Shown here: piece after piece, positions 17,964 through 27,239 of the stretch | Layout: every line of letters begins with the position of its first letter | Position numbering within the stretch: position 1 is the stretch's first letter | Source: UBA6163 sp031411655 | GTDB taxonomy: Bacteria; Planctomycetota; Planctomycetia; Pirellulales; Pirellulaceae | Direction: 5' to 3' | Length of the DNA: 64,000 nucleotides | Assembly (NCBI GenBank): GCA_031411655.1 | Contig: JANOBM010000036.1 | Span: forward strand, 1 to 64,000 | Program-made: the position numbers and the translations under genes | Notes under the pieces: generated by a model | The model's input: only the letters and a program-made list of their open reading frames with translations | Databases searched by the model: none | Told to the model about the DNA's origin: nothing

Positions 17964-20261
17964 ATGAGTGGGCGTTCTGTATGGCTGGTCTTGTTCGCGC
18001 TATGCGGCGACATGCCAAGCCGGTCGCAAGAAGTGGATTTTGCTCGGAACGTTCGGCCAATATTTCAGCAGCACTGTCTGAGATGCCATGGCGAAGAAAA
18101 GCAACAAGGTGGCCTGAGGTTCGATTCAAGTGCGGACGCTATGCGGTCAGGTGACTCGGGAGAGTTATCGATCGTTCCGCGGCAAGCGGAAAAAAGTGAA
18201 CTAATACGGCGAGTAACGTCGGATGACAGTCAGGCTCGCATGCCACCGGAAGGTGACCGACTAACCGCTGTACAAATTGAGTGGCTTCGCAAATGGATCA
18301 ATGAAGGAGCTCGCTGGCCCGATGATCCGAGCTTGGGGGTTCCCACGGCTCGCAAGGAAATGGTCGTGACCGCCGAAGACCGCAAGCACTGGTCCTTTCA
18401 GTCGCTCCAGGTCATTGCGTTACCGACGGTTGAAGATCTTCAATGGGTTCGCACGCCAATCGATCAATTTGTTCTTGCGAAACTCGAATCCGCAGGGGTT
18501 CAACCCGCACAGCCAATCTCGTCTGAAAAGCTCATTCGGCGGATTTACTTCGATGTCATCGGCCTGCCACCCCAATTGCAAGGCAACGATGACGAGCTGA
18601 AAGAGGAGCGACTTGGAGTCGAAGTCGAGACATCCGCATTGCCGCGTAAGCCCGAGGCACTGGCATCGCTTGTCGATAGTCTGCTCAGCTCGCCACATTA
18701 TGGCGAACGTTGGGGACGGCATTGGCTTGACGTGGCAAGGTACGCGGACAGCGATGGGCAAGAAACCGACCGGGACCGACCAGAGGCATATCGATATCGT
18801 GATTTTGTCATTCGATCATTGAACGACGACATGCCATTCGACCAGTTCGTGCGGTGGCAGCTTGCCGGAGATGAATATGATCCGAGTAATCCGGAGGCGG
18901 TTGCTGCCACTGGATTTCTAACGGCAGGTACATTTGCGGCCTTGCCGGATCGGTTGATGGTCGATGAGCGATTGCGCAATCGCTATAACGAGCTTGACGA
19001 CATGATTTCAACCATCGGCACGGGCTTGCTCGGTTTGACCTTTGGATGTGCGCGGTGTCACGATCACAAATACGATGCAATCCCGGCGAGGGATTACTAT
19101 CGCATGCTCAGTGCGTTTCACAGCGGCGACCGGACACTCGTGTCGTTGGGTAACCCCGAACAAAAGTTTCTCACTTATCGTGATGCCGGGGCCGAACCGA
19201 AGCCGACCTGGCTGTTTCGTCGCGGAGATTACTACGATCATGAGCAACCCGTTGCACTCGGGTTTCTATCCGTTTTGACGCGGGATAAATCACCAGAAGA
19301 CTATTGGCGGCAGGCTCGGGAGTATTCTCCAGCCAAGGAAAGTACACTCCAACGGCGAGCATTGGCCGAATGGCTGACCGATGTCGAGCATGGTGCGGGT
19401 GCCTTGCTGGCACGCGTAATCGTCAACCGAATTTGGCAGCACCATTTCGGCAGTGGATTGGTTCGCACGATCGGAGATTTCGGTGTTCGATCGGAAAAGC
19501 CAACGCATCCTGAGCTACTGGAATGGCTGGCCCACGATTTTGTCGAACACGGATGGAAGTTAAAGCGATTGCATCGTTTGATCTTAAATAGCGCTACTTA
19601 CCAGCAATCGAGTGCTGGTCACTCCGACTCATCAGTTGATCCTGACAATCGATTGATTGGCATGCGACCATCAAGGCGATTGGAAGCAGAGATACTGCGT
19701 GACTCGATGCTGGCAGTCAGCGGTACACTCAATCTCGAGCGGTTTGGTCCCGGCTTCAAGCCACCGATATCGGCGGAAGCAATTTTGGCTCGCAACATTA
19801 AGGATGAGTATCCCAAGGACGTACAAGATTCGGCGGCTGTACGACGCCGTTCGGTCTACATGTTCCATAAACGAGTAGTGCCCTATCCGTTTTTACAAGC
19901 GTTTGACAGACCGGATGCTTTGCAAAGTTGTAACCGTCGCGACCCGACCACAGTCGCGACTCAGGCGTTGGCGTTGTTGAATGACCCTTTTGTACGCAAC
20001 GTTTCGTTGGACTTCGCCGATCGGTTGTTAAAAGATTCTCAAGACGATATGGCGAAGTGCGTGGAGCGTGGATATCGGTTGACATTGTGTCGAGTGCCTG
20101 CAGAGACCGAACAAGTGGAATCGCTGGAGTTCATCGAGGCGCAGTACACACAGCGAAAAGGTCGAGATTCGCAAGCGACCCACGAAGAGGCACGCCGCCG
20201 AGCACTCGCTGATTGGTGTCAGATTCTCTTTAGTGTGAACGAATTTTTCTACATCGATTGA
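17964..20261 (+). CDS. PSCyt1/DUF1549/DUF1553 planctomycete secreted protein
   Basis: 765 residues from the ATG at 17964, chosen because it has an AGGAG-like site (17951) and starts a proper signal peptide (SVWLVLFALCGD). Seen: a cytochrome-c-like domain with CLRCH (Cys38, Cys41, His42) at the N-terminus; then DUF1549, including YGERWGRHWLDVARYADSDG and GLLGLTFGCARCHDHKYD with a second CxxCH; then DUF1553, including VIVNRIWQHHFG and RDPTTVATQALALLND. These proteins are abundant in planctomycetes, and are usually paired with DUF1501. The biochemical role is not settled; redox or polysaccharide/sulfatase-related functions have been suggested. The stop overlaps the first possible start of the DUF1501 gene, so the two are almost certainly an operon. 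Confidence 0.9.
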   Translation: MSGRSVWLVLFALCGDMPSRSQEVDFARNVRPIFQQHCLRCHGEEKQQGGLRFDSSADAMRSGDSGELSIVPRQAEKSELIRRVTSDDSQARMPPEGDRLTAVQIEWLRKWINEGARWPDDPSLGVPTARKEMVVTAEDRKHWSFQSLQVIALPTVEDLQWVRTPIDQFVLAKLESAGVQPAQPISSEKLIRRIYFDVIGLPPQLQGNDDELKEERLGVEVETSALPRKPEALASLVDSLLSSPHYGERWGRHWLDVARYADSDGQETDRDRPEAYRYRDFVIRSLNDDMPFDQFVRWQLAGDEYDPSNPEAVAATGFLTAGTFAALPDRLMVDERLRNRYNELDDMISTIGTGLLGLTFGCARCHDHKYDAIPARDYYRMLSAFHSGDRTLVSLGNPEQKFLTYRDAGAEPKPTWLFRRGDYYDHEQPVALGFLSVLTRDKSPEDYWRQAREYSPAKESTLQRRALAEWLTDVEHGAGALLARVIVNRIWQHHFGSGLVRTIGDFGVRSEKPTHPELLEWLAHDFVEHGWKLKRLHRLILNSATYQQSSAGHSDSSVDPDNRLIGMRPSRRLEAEILRDSMLAVSGTLNLERFGPGFKPPISAEAILARNIKDEYPKDVQDSAAVRRRSVYMFHKRVVPYPFLQAFDRPDALQSCNRRDPTTVATQALALLNDPFVRNVSLDFADRLLKDSQDDMAKCVERGYRLTLCRVPAETEQVESLEFIEAQYTQRKGRDSQATHEEARRRALADWCQILFSVNEFFYID

Positions 20262-20272
20262 TCAAAAACTCA

Positions 20273-21709
20273 ATGACAAGAAACAAGTGCAATCATTGCG
20301 GGCGGTTTGAACGAATAGCCGATCGTCGCCATTTTTTAGAGCGAGCCGGCGCCGGTTTAGGTTCGATTGCACTTTCACATTTGCTGGACCCTTGGCAATC
20401 GAAAGCAGCGGAGGATTCTCCGGCAAGTGCGTTGGGCACTCGCACGGGGGACATTCGCACGGGCCATTTTCCCGGCAAGGTAAAGTCGGTGATCTGGCTC
20501 TTCATGGAAGGGGCGCCTAGCGCCGTGGACCTGTTTGATCCCAAGCCAGAACTGACCCGTTGCGACGGCCAAAAGATTGAAATCGATGTTTTTAACGGCA
20601 GCCCGGGTCCGTTGATGAAGTCGCCGTTTAGTTTTCAGCAGTATGGTGATAGCGGTGCGTGGGTTTGCGATAGGTACCCGAATGTTGCGACGCATGTGGA
20701 TGACTTTGCATTTATCAAATCGCTTCACAGTGACTCGAACGATCACGTCCCAGCGCTTTACCAGATGAACACGGGTATTGCTCGACCGGGATTCCCTTCG
20801 GCAGGTTCGTGGATTACCTATGGGTTAGGCAGCGAGAACGAGAATTTGCCAGGCTTTGTGGTGCTGGGAAACAATCAAGGGATCAAAGGTGGGCCGCTCA
20901 ACTGGCATGCTGGTTTCTTGCCGTCGAGTTATCAGGGGACGTTGTTTCGTCCCGAAGGTAATCCGATTTTGAATCTGAATCGGCCGAGTGACGTGACGCG
21001 TGAAGATCAGCGTCGTCAACTCGATCTGATGAGTCGGCTAAATGCCGTCCACTTGCAATCGCATCCGGGCGAATCGGAGTTGCTTGGCCGCATTGAAAGC
21101 TTCGAGTTGGCATATCGAATGCAAGTCGAAGCTGCGGATTTGGTTGATTTCAATCACGAGACCGCAGCCGTGCATTCGATGTATGGTCTGGATCGCGGTG
21201 AGACAAAGTCGTTCGGGTCAAAATGCCTACTTGCAAGGCGATTGGTCGAAAGCGGAGTCCGTTTTATTCAAGTCTACAGCGACGGAGAGTGGGATGCCCA
21301 TGGAAACCTCAAGGGTAACCATAGTGATCATTGCTTGGCGACGGATGTGCCCATCGCCGGCCTGTTGACCGATTTAAAGCAGCGAGGTTTGATGGATTCT
21401 ACATTGGTGATTTGGGGTGGCGAGTTTGGTCGCATGCCCGTGTCGCAGGGCCAGGACGGTCGTGACCATAATCCTCAAGGATTTATGGCATGGATGGCTG
21501 GCGGAGGAATCAAAGGCGGCACCAGTTTTGGACAAACCGATGAGATCGGGTACAAAGCGGTAGTCGATCCGGTCACCGTCCATGATCTGCATGCGACGAT
21601 GCTGCATTTACTAGGCGTCGATCACAAGCGGTTGACCTACTTTCACAACGGACGCAACTATCGCCTTACCGACGTGGCCGGAAATGTACTTACCAAAATC
21701 TTGGCCTAG
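20273..21709 (+). CDS. DUF1501 secreted protein with Tat-like signal
   Basis: 478 residues from the ATG at 20273; a TTG at 20258 overlaps the upstream stop and is a possible coupled start. The N-terminus has CNHCGRFERIADRRHFLERAGAG, in which the double Arg plus hydrophobic stretch fits Tat export. DUF1501 proteins resemble alkaline-phosphatase/sulfatase-fold enzymes: here VIWLFMEGAPSAVDLFDPKP near the N-terminus, an YSDGEWDAHGN segment, and STLVIWGGEFGRMPVSQG with HNPQGF carry the acidic and histidine residues expected of a metal site. Activity has not been proved for this family (as far as I know). Its constant partner DUF1549/1553 is directly upstream. Confidence 0.9.
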   Translation: MTRNKCNHCGRFERIADRRHFLERAGAGLGSIALSHLLDPWQSKAAEDSPASALGTRTGDIRTGHFPGKVKSVIWLFMEGAPSAVDLFDPKPELTRCDGQKIEIDVFNGSPGPLMKSPFSFQQYGDSGAWVCDRYPNVATHVDDFAFIKSLHSDSNDHVPALYQMNTGIARPGFPSAGSWITYGLGSENENLPGFVVLGNNQGIKGGPLNWHAGFLPSSYQGTLFRPEGNPILNLNRPSDVTREDQRRQLDLMSRLNAVHLQSHPGESELLGRIESFELAYRMQVEAADLVDFNHETAAVHSMYGLDRGETKSFGSKCLLARRLVESGVRFIQVYSDGEWDAHGNLKGNHSDHCLATDVPIAGLLTDLKQRGLMDSTLVIWGGEFGRMPVSQGQDGRDHNPQGFMAWMAGGGIKGGTSFGQTDEIGYKAVVDPVTVHDLHATMLHLLGVDHKRLTYFHNGRNYRLTDVAGNVLTKILA

Positions 21710-21898
21710 TGGCGTTTGCCGCGGCGAGAACTCGTTGTGAGTCCGAAAGATCGCCATACAAGAAAGCGAGGTACAAGCGAGCGAGCTACCAAAGAGCCAT
21801 GAGACGAAATAAAGCGTCGCGAGCATCCCTCATGCTCCGGGTTGGTTGCGTCTGAATTCAATCGAGGCGGCACGCCCACCATACGTGTTTCTTTTTTC

Positions 21899-22327
21899 AT
21901 GCTAATGAACCATCCACTCAATCCCTATGAACCGACGACCAGCGAACTGACTTTCGATACGAATCGGTTTCTGGTTGGCAACTTTCAGTGGGAAGGCCGA
22001 ATGATCTCGGTATCTGTCGAACAGACTGCTTTTTCCTTGTGGCAAGCTGCCATGATCTTGGTTTCTGTTGACGAGCAAAAAATAGAACGGTTCGCGAAAT
22101 GGCGATGGAACAAGACGTGTGTCTGGGAATTCGATCATCATGGACGAACGGTTGCTGCGACGTTGTTGTGCAGCGGAGCGAAAAGGCTGCATTGCCAATT
22201 GTTGATGGACGGCATACCAATCGGCGAGGCAATGGTTCCATCACGTCGATTCTGGCAAGGTTTAGCGGTAACGAGCTTGATCACCATCGCGATCGTTTGG
22301 GTGCTGCGACATTCAGTCGTTAAATAG
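21899..22327 (+). CDS. Small membrane-anchored hypothetical protein
   Basis: About 142 residues from the ATG at 21899, or 140 from 21905. It begins MNHPLNPYEPTTSE, an Asn-Pro-Tyr-rich opening often seen in small planctomycete membrane proteins, then a predicted beta-rich soluble part, and ends with one hydrophobic segment (LAVTSLITIAIVWVL) before a short basic tail. This is a C-terminally anchored layout. There is no recognised domain and no strong ribosome site. It converges on sthA with a 12-base gap. I consider it real because the frame fits between its neighbours without overlap and its composition resembles them. Confidence 0.55.
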   Translation: MLMNHPLNPYEPTTSELTFDTNRFLVGNFQWEGRMISVSVEQTAFSLWQAAMILVSVDEQKIERFAKWRWNKTCVWEFDHHGRTVAATLLCSGAKRLHCQLLMDGIPIGEAMVPSRRFWQGLAVTSLITIAIVWVLRHSVVK

Positions 22328-22339
22328 TGGCCACGCACA

Positions 22340-23728
22340 TTAGAACAATCGGTTGTACCCGTTCAGTGCTGCCACCCGGTACGCTTCGGCCATCGTCGGG
22401 TAGTTGAACGTCGTCTCAATGAAGTAGGTCAATGTGTTGTGTGGTGCAGGCTGAACCAGAATCGCTTGACCGATATGAATGATTTCTGACGCATTGGCAC
22501 CGAAGCAGTGGACGCCAAGGATTTCGAGCGTGTCGCGGTGAAATAGCAGCTTGAGCATGCCCACCGTGGAACCAGTGATTTGAGCTCGTGCCAGGCTACG
22601 AAATTGGCTCTGGCCGACTTCGTAGGGGATTTTCGCAGCGGTCAGTTCACGTTCGGTCTTACCGACCGAACTAATCTCTGGGCTGGTGTAGATGCCTGTC
22701 GGAATGTCATTGCGACGGAGGTTTTCACTTGTCTCGCCGACAACATGCATCGACGCTGCACGGCCTTGGGTGTAGGCGGCACTGGCGAGCTGCGGGTATC
22801 CGATGACATCGCCAACTGCATAAACGTGCGGCTTTGAAGTTTGGAAGTGTTCGTCGACGATGATATGGCCACGGCTATTTGGCTCGATGCCGAGTTTATC
22901 AAGCCCCAATCCATCGGTGTTTCCGGAGCGTCCATTGGCCCACAGTAGGATGTCTGTTTTGAGCCTCTTGCCGCTTTTGAGTGTTAGGATGACTCCGTCA
23001 TCCACACCTTCGATTTCCTCGATCTCTTCGTTGTGCCGAATCACGACGCCTTGGTCTCGTAAATGGTACGACAGTGCATCGATGATTTCATCGTCCAGGA
23101 ACTCAAGCAATTTGTCTCGCGTGTTCACCAAGTTGACCTTGCAACCGAGGTTTCGAAACATCGATGCATACTCGGTCCCAATCACTCCAGCTCCGTAAAC
23201 CGTGATGGACGAAGGTTTGTCTTTGAGATCGAGAATGGTATCGCTATCGAAGATCCTTGCGTGGTTAAAGTTCACACCACTTGGACGGAAAGGACGTGTA
23301 CCGGGCGCAAGGACAAAGTATTTGGATGTAAACATCTGCCCGTCGACCTCAACAGTATGTTCGTCGACAAACTTTGCCACGCCGGTATAAACAGGAACGT
23401 TGTTTCGCTCGTAGAACGACTGTCGCATCGCAACTTGGCGGCTGATAATCGTTTGGCTGCCTTTACGAAGCTGATCCATCGTGGGGCTGAAGTGGATACC
23501 CATGGCCTGAACCATTGGGTTGGTCAGGAATTTGACCGTGTTGGTGATTGTGTAGCGTAGCGCTTTGCTGGGGATCGTTCCACGGTGGGTGCAACTGCCG
23601 CCGATTTGCGAAAAACTCTCGGCCACGGCGACGCGCAGTCCGCCCTTGGTCGCCTGCATCGCGGCTCCCTCTCCACCTGGGCCTGTACCAATGACGAAGA
23701 GGTCGAAATCGAAGGTCATATCGTTCAT
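22340..23728 (-). CDS. sthA: Soluble pyridine nucleotide transhydrogenase
   Basis: FAD-dependent enzyme of 462 residues that moves reducing equivalents between NADPH and NAD+ in the cytoplasm. Seen: FAD-binding GTGPGGEGAA at residues 14-23, the GGSCTHRGTIPSKAL active-site region, NAD(P)-binding VYGAGVIGTEYAS, the ANGRSGNTDGLGL and YAVGDVIGYPQLAS FAD segments, and a C-terminal dimerisation domain ending HNTLTYFIETTFNYPTMAEA. In related disulfide reductases the motif is CxxxxC; here the second Cys is Thr (Cys46, Thr51), the pattern I recall for E. coli SthA, which separates it from lipoamide dehydrogenase. The nitrilase gene lies divergent, 95 bases away. Confidence 0.9.
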   Translation of the reverse strand: MNDMTFDFDLFVIGTGPGGEGAAMQATKGGLRVAVAESFSQIGGSCTHRGTIPSKALRYTITNTVKFLTNPMVQAMGIHFSPTMDQLRKGSQTIISRQVAMRQSFYERNNVPVYTGVAKFVDEHTVEVDGQMFTSKYFVLAPGTRPFRPSGVNFNHARIFDSDTILDLKDKPSSITVYGAGVIGTEYASMFRNLGCKVNLVNTRDKLLEFLDDEIIDALSYHLRDQGVVIRHNEEIEEIEGVDDGVILTLKSGKRLKTDILLWANGRSGNTDGLGLDKLGIEPNSRGHIIVDEHFQTSKPHVYAVGDVIGYPQLASAAYTQGRAASMHVVGETSENLRRNDIPTGIYTSPEISSVGKTERELTAAKIPYEVGQSQFRSLARAQITGSTVGMLKLLFHRDTLEILGVHCFGANASEIIHIGQAILVQPAPHNTLTYFIETTFNYPTMAEAYRVAALNGYNRLF

Positions 23729-23823
23729 GGCGGTGTTGTGAATAAGAGGAACGCGACGTTATGGTGTTGTAAGCTTAGGGCGAGGGGCCTTACTTTGACT
23801 ACTCTGAAGAGAACGGTTTTACG

Positions 23824-24657
23824 ATGTTATTATCCTGCGTCCAGTCACACGTGACTTTCGCTGACGTACCCGACAATTTTAGGCGTGCGTCACAGTGGCT
23901 CCTGAAAGCCTCCGAGCGAGGCGTCGAATTGGTTGTCATGCCGGAATGCATGTTGACGGGATATGGGTACGAAAGTCGAGAGGAAGCGATGACGCAGGCG
24001 TTGTCGCTTGACGATCCTGCATGGGACGCTCTGATCTCGATTTGTCGCAAGGATTCAAAACTATATGCCGTCATCGGCTTCTTGGAGCGAGAAACGGTTG
24101 GAAGCGAGTCCCGACTTTTCAACGCCTCGGTACTCCTTGGACCTCAGGGTATTGTGGCATCGTATCGTAAGGTCCACCTGCCTCATCTGGGCGTCGATCG
24201 ATTCGTCGATCGCGGAAATCGTCCTTATGTGATTCATCAAGCCGGTGAAGCCCGCGTAGGGTTGGCTATTTGCTATGACTGTTCATTTCCCGAGCCAATG
24301 AGGGTCCTTGGCCTCCGTGGAGCGGACATCATTGCGTTGCCGACAAATTGGCCGATGGCCGCGATCCGGACGTCTGAAATCGTGCCTCCGGCGCGCAGTA
24401 TGGAAAATCACTTGTTTTTTGTTGCCGCCAATCGAATCGGTACCGAACGGGGATTCAGCTACTGTGGCAGGAGTACAATCTGTGGGCCGGATGGGGTTGA
24501 GCTTGCGAGAGCTAGCGCTGATCAGGAGGAAATGCTTGTCGTTGATGTTCAACTCAGTCAAGCGAGAAACAAACGCATTGAACGAACCCCGGGTGCGCAT
24601 GTGATCGACCGGTTTAAGGACCGCCAACCGGGGTTTTACGGCGGTATCGCTGAATAG
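23824..24657 (+). CDS. Carbon-nitrogen hydrolase (nitrilase superfamily)
   Basis: 277-residue amidase-like protein. Catalytic triad visible: Glu41 (VVMPECMLTGY), Lys116 (SYRKVHLPHLG) and Cys150 (LAICYDCSFPEP). The PECMLTGYGY and RKVHLPHLGVDRFVDRGN segments put it near the beta-ureidopropionase/omega-amidase/aliphatic-amidase clades, but I cannot choose a substrate. The second-Cys sequence CYDCSFPE differs from that of AguB at 7.1 kb (CWDQWYPE), so the two are not recent duplicates. Its 3' end overlaps the mobA 3' end by 22 bases on the opposite strand. It is divergent from sthA. Confidence 0.82.
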   Translation: MLLSCVQSHVTFADVPDNFRRASQWLLKASERGVELVVMPECMLTGYGYESREEAMTQALSLDDPAWDALISICRKDSKLYAVIGFLERETVGSESRLFNASVLLGPQGIVASYRKVHLPHLGVDRFVDRGNRPYVIHQAGEARVGLAICYDCSFPEPMRVLGLRGADIIALPTNWPMAAIRTSEIVPPARSMENHLFFVAANRIGTERGFSYCGRSTICGPDGVELARASADQEEMLVVDVQLSQARNKRIERTPGAHVIDRFKDRQPGFYGGIAE

Positions 24658-25217
24658 TCGACCGGTGTGTTCACATCACGGCTTGCCGGTAGTGGGAAAC
24701 CAATAAGCTTCGTCGGCCGCTTTTCTAGCCACGCGAGCAAACTACGGCGATCGGAGTTTGCGACGTCTGCCAACTCCTGTTCAAGTGCGGTGGGATAGAT
24801 CGCAACGAGTGGGTGCGGAGTCTTCAGATCGAACGTGGCGCACGTTGGTTGATCAAGTGATGCCGCGTCGATCAATTGTTTTAGGTCTTCGCTCGAGATG
24901 TCTGGCATATCCACGGGCGTTACGAGGATCGCAGTGAATCCATTCAGTTTGGCGAATTGAACAGCGGACCCTACCGCCATTGCGGGGCCAAGGTTCGGCG
25001 ATCGATCGGGGATGTTGATGACGCCTGCGGTGCCTTCCGAGCGACCGGAAACGGCGACGTTGGTAACGATTTGCCCCAGTCGTTGGACTGCGAATTCGAG
25101 ATAGGTGTTACCGTTGGGGTGTAACAACATCGCTTTGTCTCGCATCATGCGAGACGATTTTCCGCCGGCAAGGACAACACCAAGTATCGACTGATCAGTG
25201 GTGAAAAGCTCGGTCAT
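24636..25217 (-). CDS. mobA: Molybdenum cofactor guanylyltransferase
   Basis: 193-residue nucleotidyltransferase that attaches GMP to molybdopterin to form the MGD cofactor. Seen: the N-terminal signature LAGGKSSRMMRDKA (pattern LxGGxSxRMxxDK), an LVTPVDMPDIS strand with the metal-binding Asp, and HPLVAIYP. Length is typical (about 190-200). The ATG at 25217 sits in the ATGA overlap with the stop of the upstream CMD-family gene, and the bases before it are a CAG/CAA run with no ribosome site, so translation probably depends on re-initiation. Last gene of the cobA-hemD/CMD/mobA unit. A related nucleotidyltransferase (CTP-molybdopterin type) is a less likely alternative. Confidence 0.85.
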   Translation of the reverse strand: MTELFTTDQSILGVVLAGGKSSRMMRDKAMLLHPNGNTYLEFAVQRLGQIVTNVAVSGRSEGTAGVINIPDRSPNLGPAMAVGSAVQFAKLNGFTAILVTPVDMPDISSEDLKQLIDAASLDQPTCATFDLKTPHPLVAIYPTALEQELADVANSDRRSLLAWLEKRPTKLIGFPLPASRDVNTPVDYSAIPP

Positions 25218-25567
25218 TGCTGCTGCTGTTGCTGCTGTTGAGCTGGCGGTAGCTGTTTATCGGTTTGCGAGGTTACATCTTCGACCCAAGACTTTGCTCG
25301 CATCATCGCGGGAAATCCCATGGTTGGCGCCGATAGGATCGCGACGTGTCGAAGATCGTCCATCGTGCATCCCGCCTCGAGGGCTTTGCGGCAATGGGAA
25401 TGAGCTGCTCCTTCTAACGCCGAACCGATGGAAATCGCTAGTTTGACCAGTGCAACTTCTCGGTCAGACAACGGCCCCGCTTGCCGCGCCGCTTCACCGA
25501 ATGACTCGTAGGCTCGCATCAGTGCAGGATGCGTTTTATGCATTTGTTGGTAGGGTCGCGGGATCAT
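25214..25567 (-). CDS. Carboxymuconolactone decarboxylase/AhpD-like family protein with poly-Gln tail
   Basis: About 117 residues from the ATG at 25567 (MIPRPYQQMHK); a start at 25615 would overlap cobA-hemD. Seen: PLSDREVALVKLAISIGSALEGAAHSHCRKALEAGCT, which is the CMD/AhpD helical pattern ending in H..KALEAG.T. The CxxC pair used by AhpD for peroxidase reduction is not present at the expected positions, so redox activity is doubtful, although Cys and His residues remain nearby. The protein ends in PPAQ followed by eight glutamines. The stop overlaps the mobA start by four bases, and the start is 28 bases after cobA-hemD. Function unknown. Confidence 0.78.
   Translation of the reverse strand: MIPRPYQQMHKTHPALMRAYESFGEAARQAGPLSDREVALVKLAISIGSALEGAAHSHCRKALEAGCTMDDLRHVAILSAPTMGFPAMMRAKSWVEDVTSQTDKQLPPAQQQQQQQQ
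25217..25240 (-). repeat. CAG/CAA run encoding eight glutamines
   Basis: Eight consecutive CAA/CAG codons at the extreme 3' end of the CMD-family gene, read on the minus strand, ending at its TGA. The final two bases of the run also form part of the mobA ATG overlap. Mixed CAA and CAG codons suggest it is not freshly expanded. Confidence 0.9.
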
Positions 25568-25595
25568 TTTTCTCTGTTGCAAAAGAGGTGTTGGG

Positions 25596-27119
25596 CTAGG
25601 ACGAGATGGAGCCATAAGAATCCGTTGCTTCCGCTTTTTGGATCGCCTCGATAAGCGATTCCATGGTCGCGTGTTTCGCCTGTGCAGCCGGCGTAAAGCC
25701 GGCGTCCGACAGTGTCATTGAGATACCGTTGCTAAGCGATGCTAATTTGCATTGGTGCAGCGCCTCGCCAAACATTCGAATGACCGATGACGCGATGGCG
25801 TTGCTTGTTACAGTGACCCAATCAATTTCACCTCGTTCGATTTTCTCAACGAGTGACGGATGGGCTTTCACGATGTCACGATGGGAGTAGGCTGCAGCTT
25901 GAACCACGACACCGCCAGCCTGCTCAATCGTATGGGCCAGGTTATCGGGCCCTCGACTCGCACGGATCAATGCGAATCGCTTGCCAGTGGTGTCGTTTGC
26001 GAGTTCCTGAGCAAGCGACGCGGCGCTAAAGTCACTGGGAATCACATCGGGATGCAAATGATACTGACGTACTGCATCGGCTGTCCTCGAGCCGACGACT
26101 GCGATTTTCACCGGTGCAAGGAAACGCATGTCATGTTCGGTCGCGAGCAGACGATCCAAGAAGAATCGAACTCCATTTCGACTGCTAAACACGACGTAAT
26201 CAAACGTTGGAAGATTTTCGATGATGCTGTCAACGCCAGTCCAATCCTCCGGATCGCTAATCTCAATGACAGGCTGTTCGATTACATCAGCGCCCAACTC
26301 GCGTAACGGTCCGGTTAACTCGCCCGCTTGTTGTTCGCTCCGGGTGACCATCACTGTGCGTCCATAGAGTGGCCGATTCTCGAACCATGACATCGTGTCA
26401 GAAAGTTCAGCGACTTCACCGATGATCACGATTACAGGAGGACGAAGCTTGGTCGCCGGAGTTAATAAACCCGCGACATCCTCAAGGCGGCAATGAATGG
26501 TCTGCTGATCCGGAAGAGAGCATCGCCGCAAAATGGCTGCTGGGGTCGCGGGCGATTTACCCGCAGTCATGAGTGCTTGGGTCCAAACCTGCGCCGTAGT
26601 TACGCCCATGTAGACGACGAGGGTACCGGGAAAACGAGCCAAGGCGTCCCAATCGAGCGACGATTCGGATTTGCCCGGTTCCTCATGCCCGGTGATCAAT
26701 GCAACCGCCGAAGCGAAACGACGGTGGGTAATTGGGATTCCGGCATACGACCCTGCCGCGAGGGCGGCGGTAATGCCTGGAACGATTTCAAAGGGAATTC
26801 CGGCCTCATGAAGGGCCTGCACTTCCTCGGCGGTTCGGGCAAAAACAGCCGGATCGCCTCCTTTTAGCCGGGCAACACAGGCTCCCGCGCGGGCATGACG
26901 GAGCATTTCGCGAATGATCTCATCCTGCTGCCAAATGCGACTTTGACCATGTTTTCCCACGCAAATATGGGCGGCTGACGGGCAATGAGCGAGCATGTCG
27001 GCATTGCTAAGTCCATCGTACAAAACGACATCCGCTCGCGCCAGCAGCTCGGCTCCACGCAAGGTAAGCAGCCCGGGGTGTCCGGGACCGGCTCCGATAA
27101 GATAAACACATCCGCTCAT
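25596..27119 (-). CDS. cobA-hemD: Fused uroporphyrinogen-III methyltransferase / uroporphyrinogen-III synthase
   Basis: 507 residues from the ATG at 27119; the open frame runs on upstream to 27332, but MSGCVYLIGAGPG is the normal CobA beginning. N-terminal SUMT domain (about 1-245): GAGPGHPGLLTL, VLYDGLSN, ARLKGGDPAVFARTAEE and GITAALAAGSYAGIPITHR. This half methylates uroporphyrinogen III to precorrin-2, the branch point to siroheme and cobalamin. C-terminal HemD domain (about 255-507): GRTVMVTRSEQQ, YVVFSSRNGVRFF and WVTVTSNAIASSVI, which closes hydroxymethylbilane to uroporphyrinogen III. Such fusions are known in Gram-positive bacteria and planctomycetes. First gene of the operon with CMD and mobA, and divergent from rpsT with a 120-base spacer. 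Confidence 0.9.
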   Translation of the reverse strand: MSGCVYLIGAGPGHPGLLTLRGAELLARADVVLYDGLSNADMLAHCPSAAHICVGKHGQSRIWQQDEIIREMLRHARAGACVARLKGGDPAVFARTAEEVQALHEAGIPFEIVPGITAALAAGSYAGIPITHRRFASAVALITGHEEPGKSESSLDWDALARFPGTLVVYMGVTTAQVWTQALMTAGKSPATPAAILRRCSLPDQQTIHCRLEDVAGLLTPATKLRPPVIVIIGEVAELSDTMSWFENRPLYGRTVMVTRSEQQAGELTGPLRELGADVIEQPVIEISDPEDWTGVDSIIENLPTFDYVVFSSRNGVRFFLDRLLATEHDMRFLAPVKIAVVGSRTADAVRQYHLHPDVIPSDFSAASLAQELANDTTGKRFALIRASRGPDNLAHTIEQAGGVVVQAAAYSHRDIVKAHPSLVEKIERGEIDWVTVTSNAIASSVIRMFGEALHQCKLASLSNGISMTLSDAGFTPAAQAKHATMESLIEAIQKAEATDSYGSISS

Positions 27120-27239
27120 AAGAAACACAATATGGGAAGATTCTTTAGCCCTGGACAGTCGCCGACACGATTGACATAATTCGCAGTTCCAAAATGTCCC
27201 CGCAAACCGATTTACCTTCGCCGCGATTTCGATCGAGCC

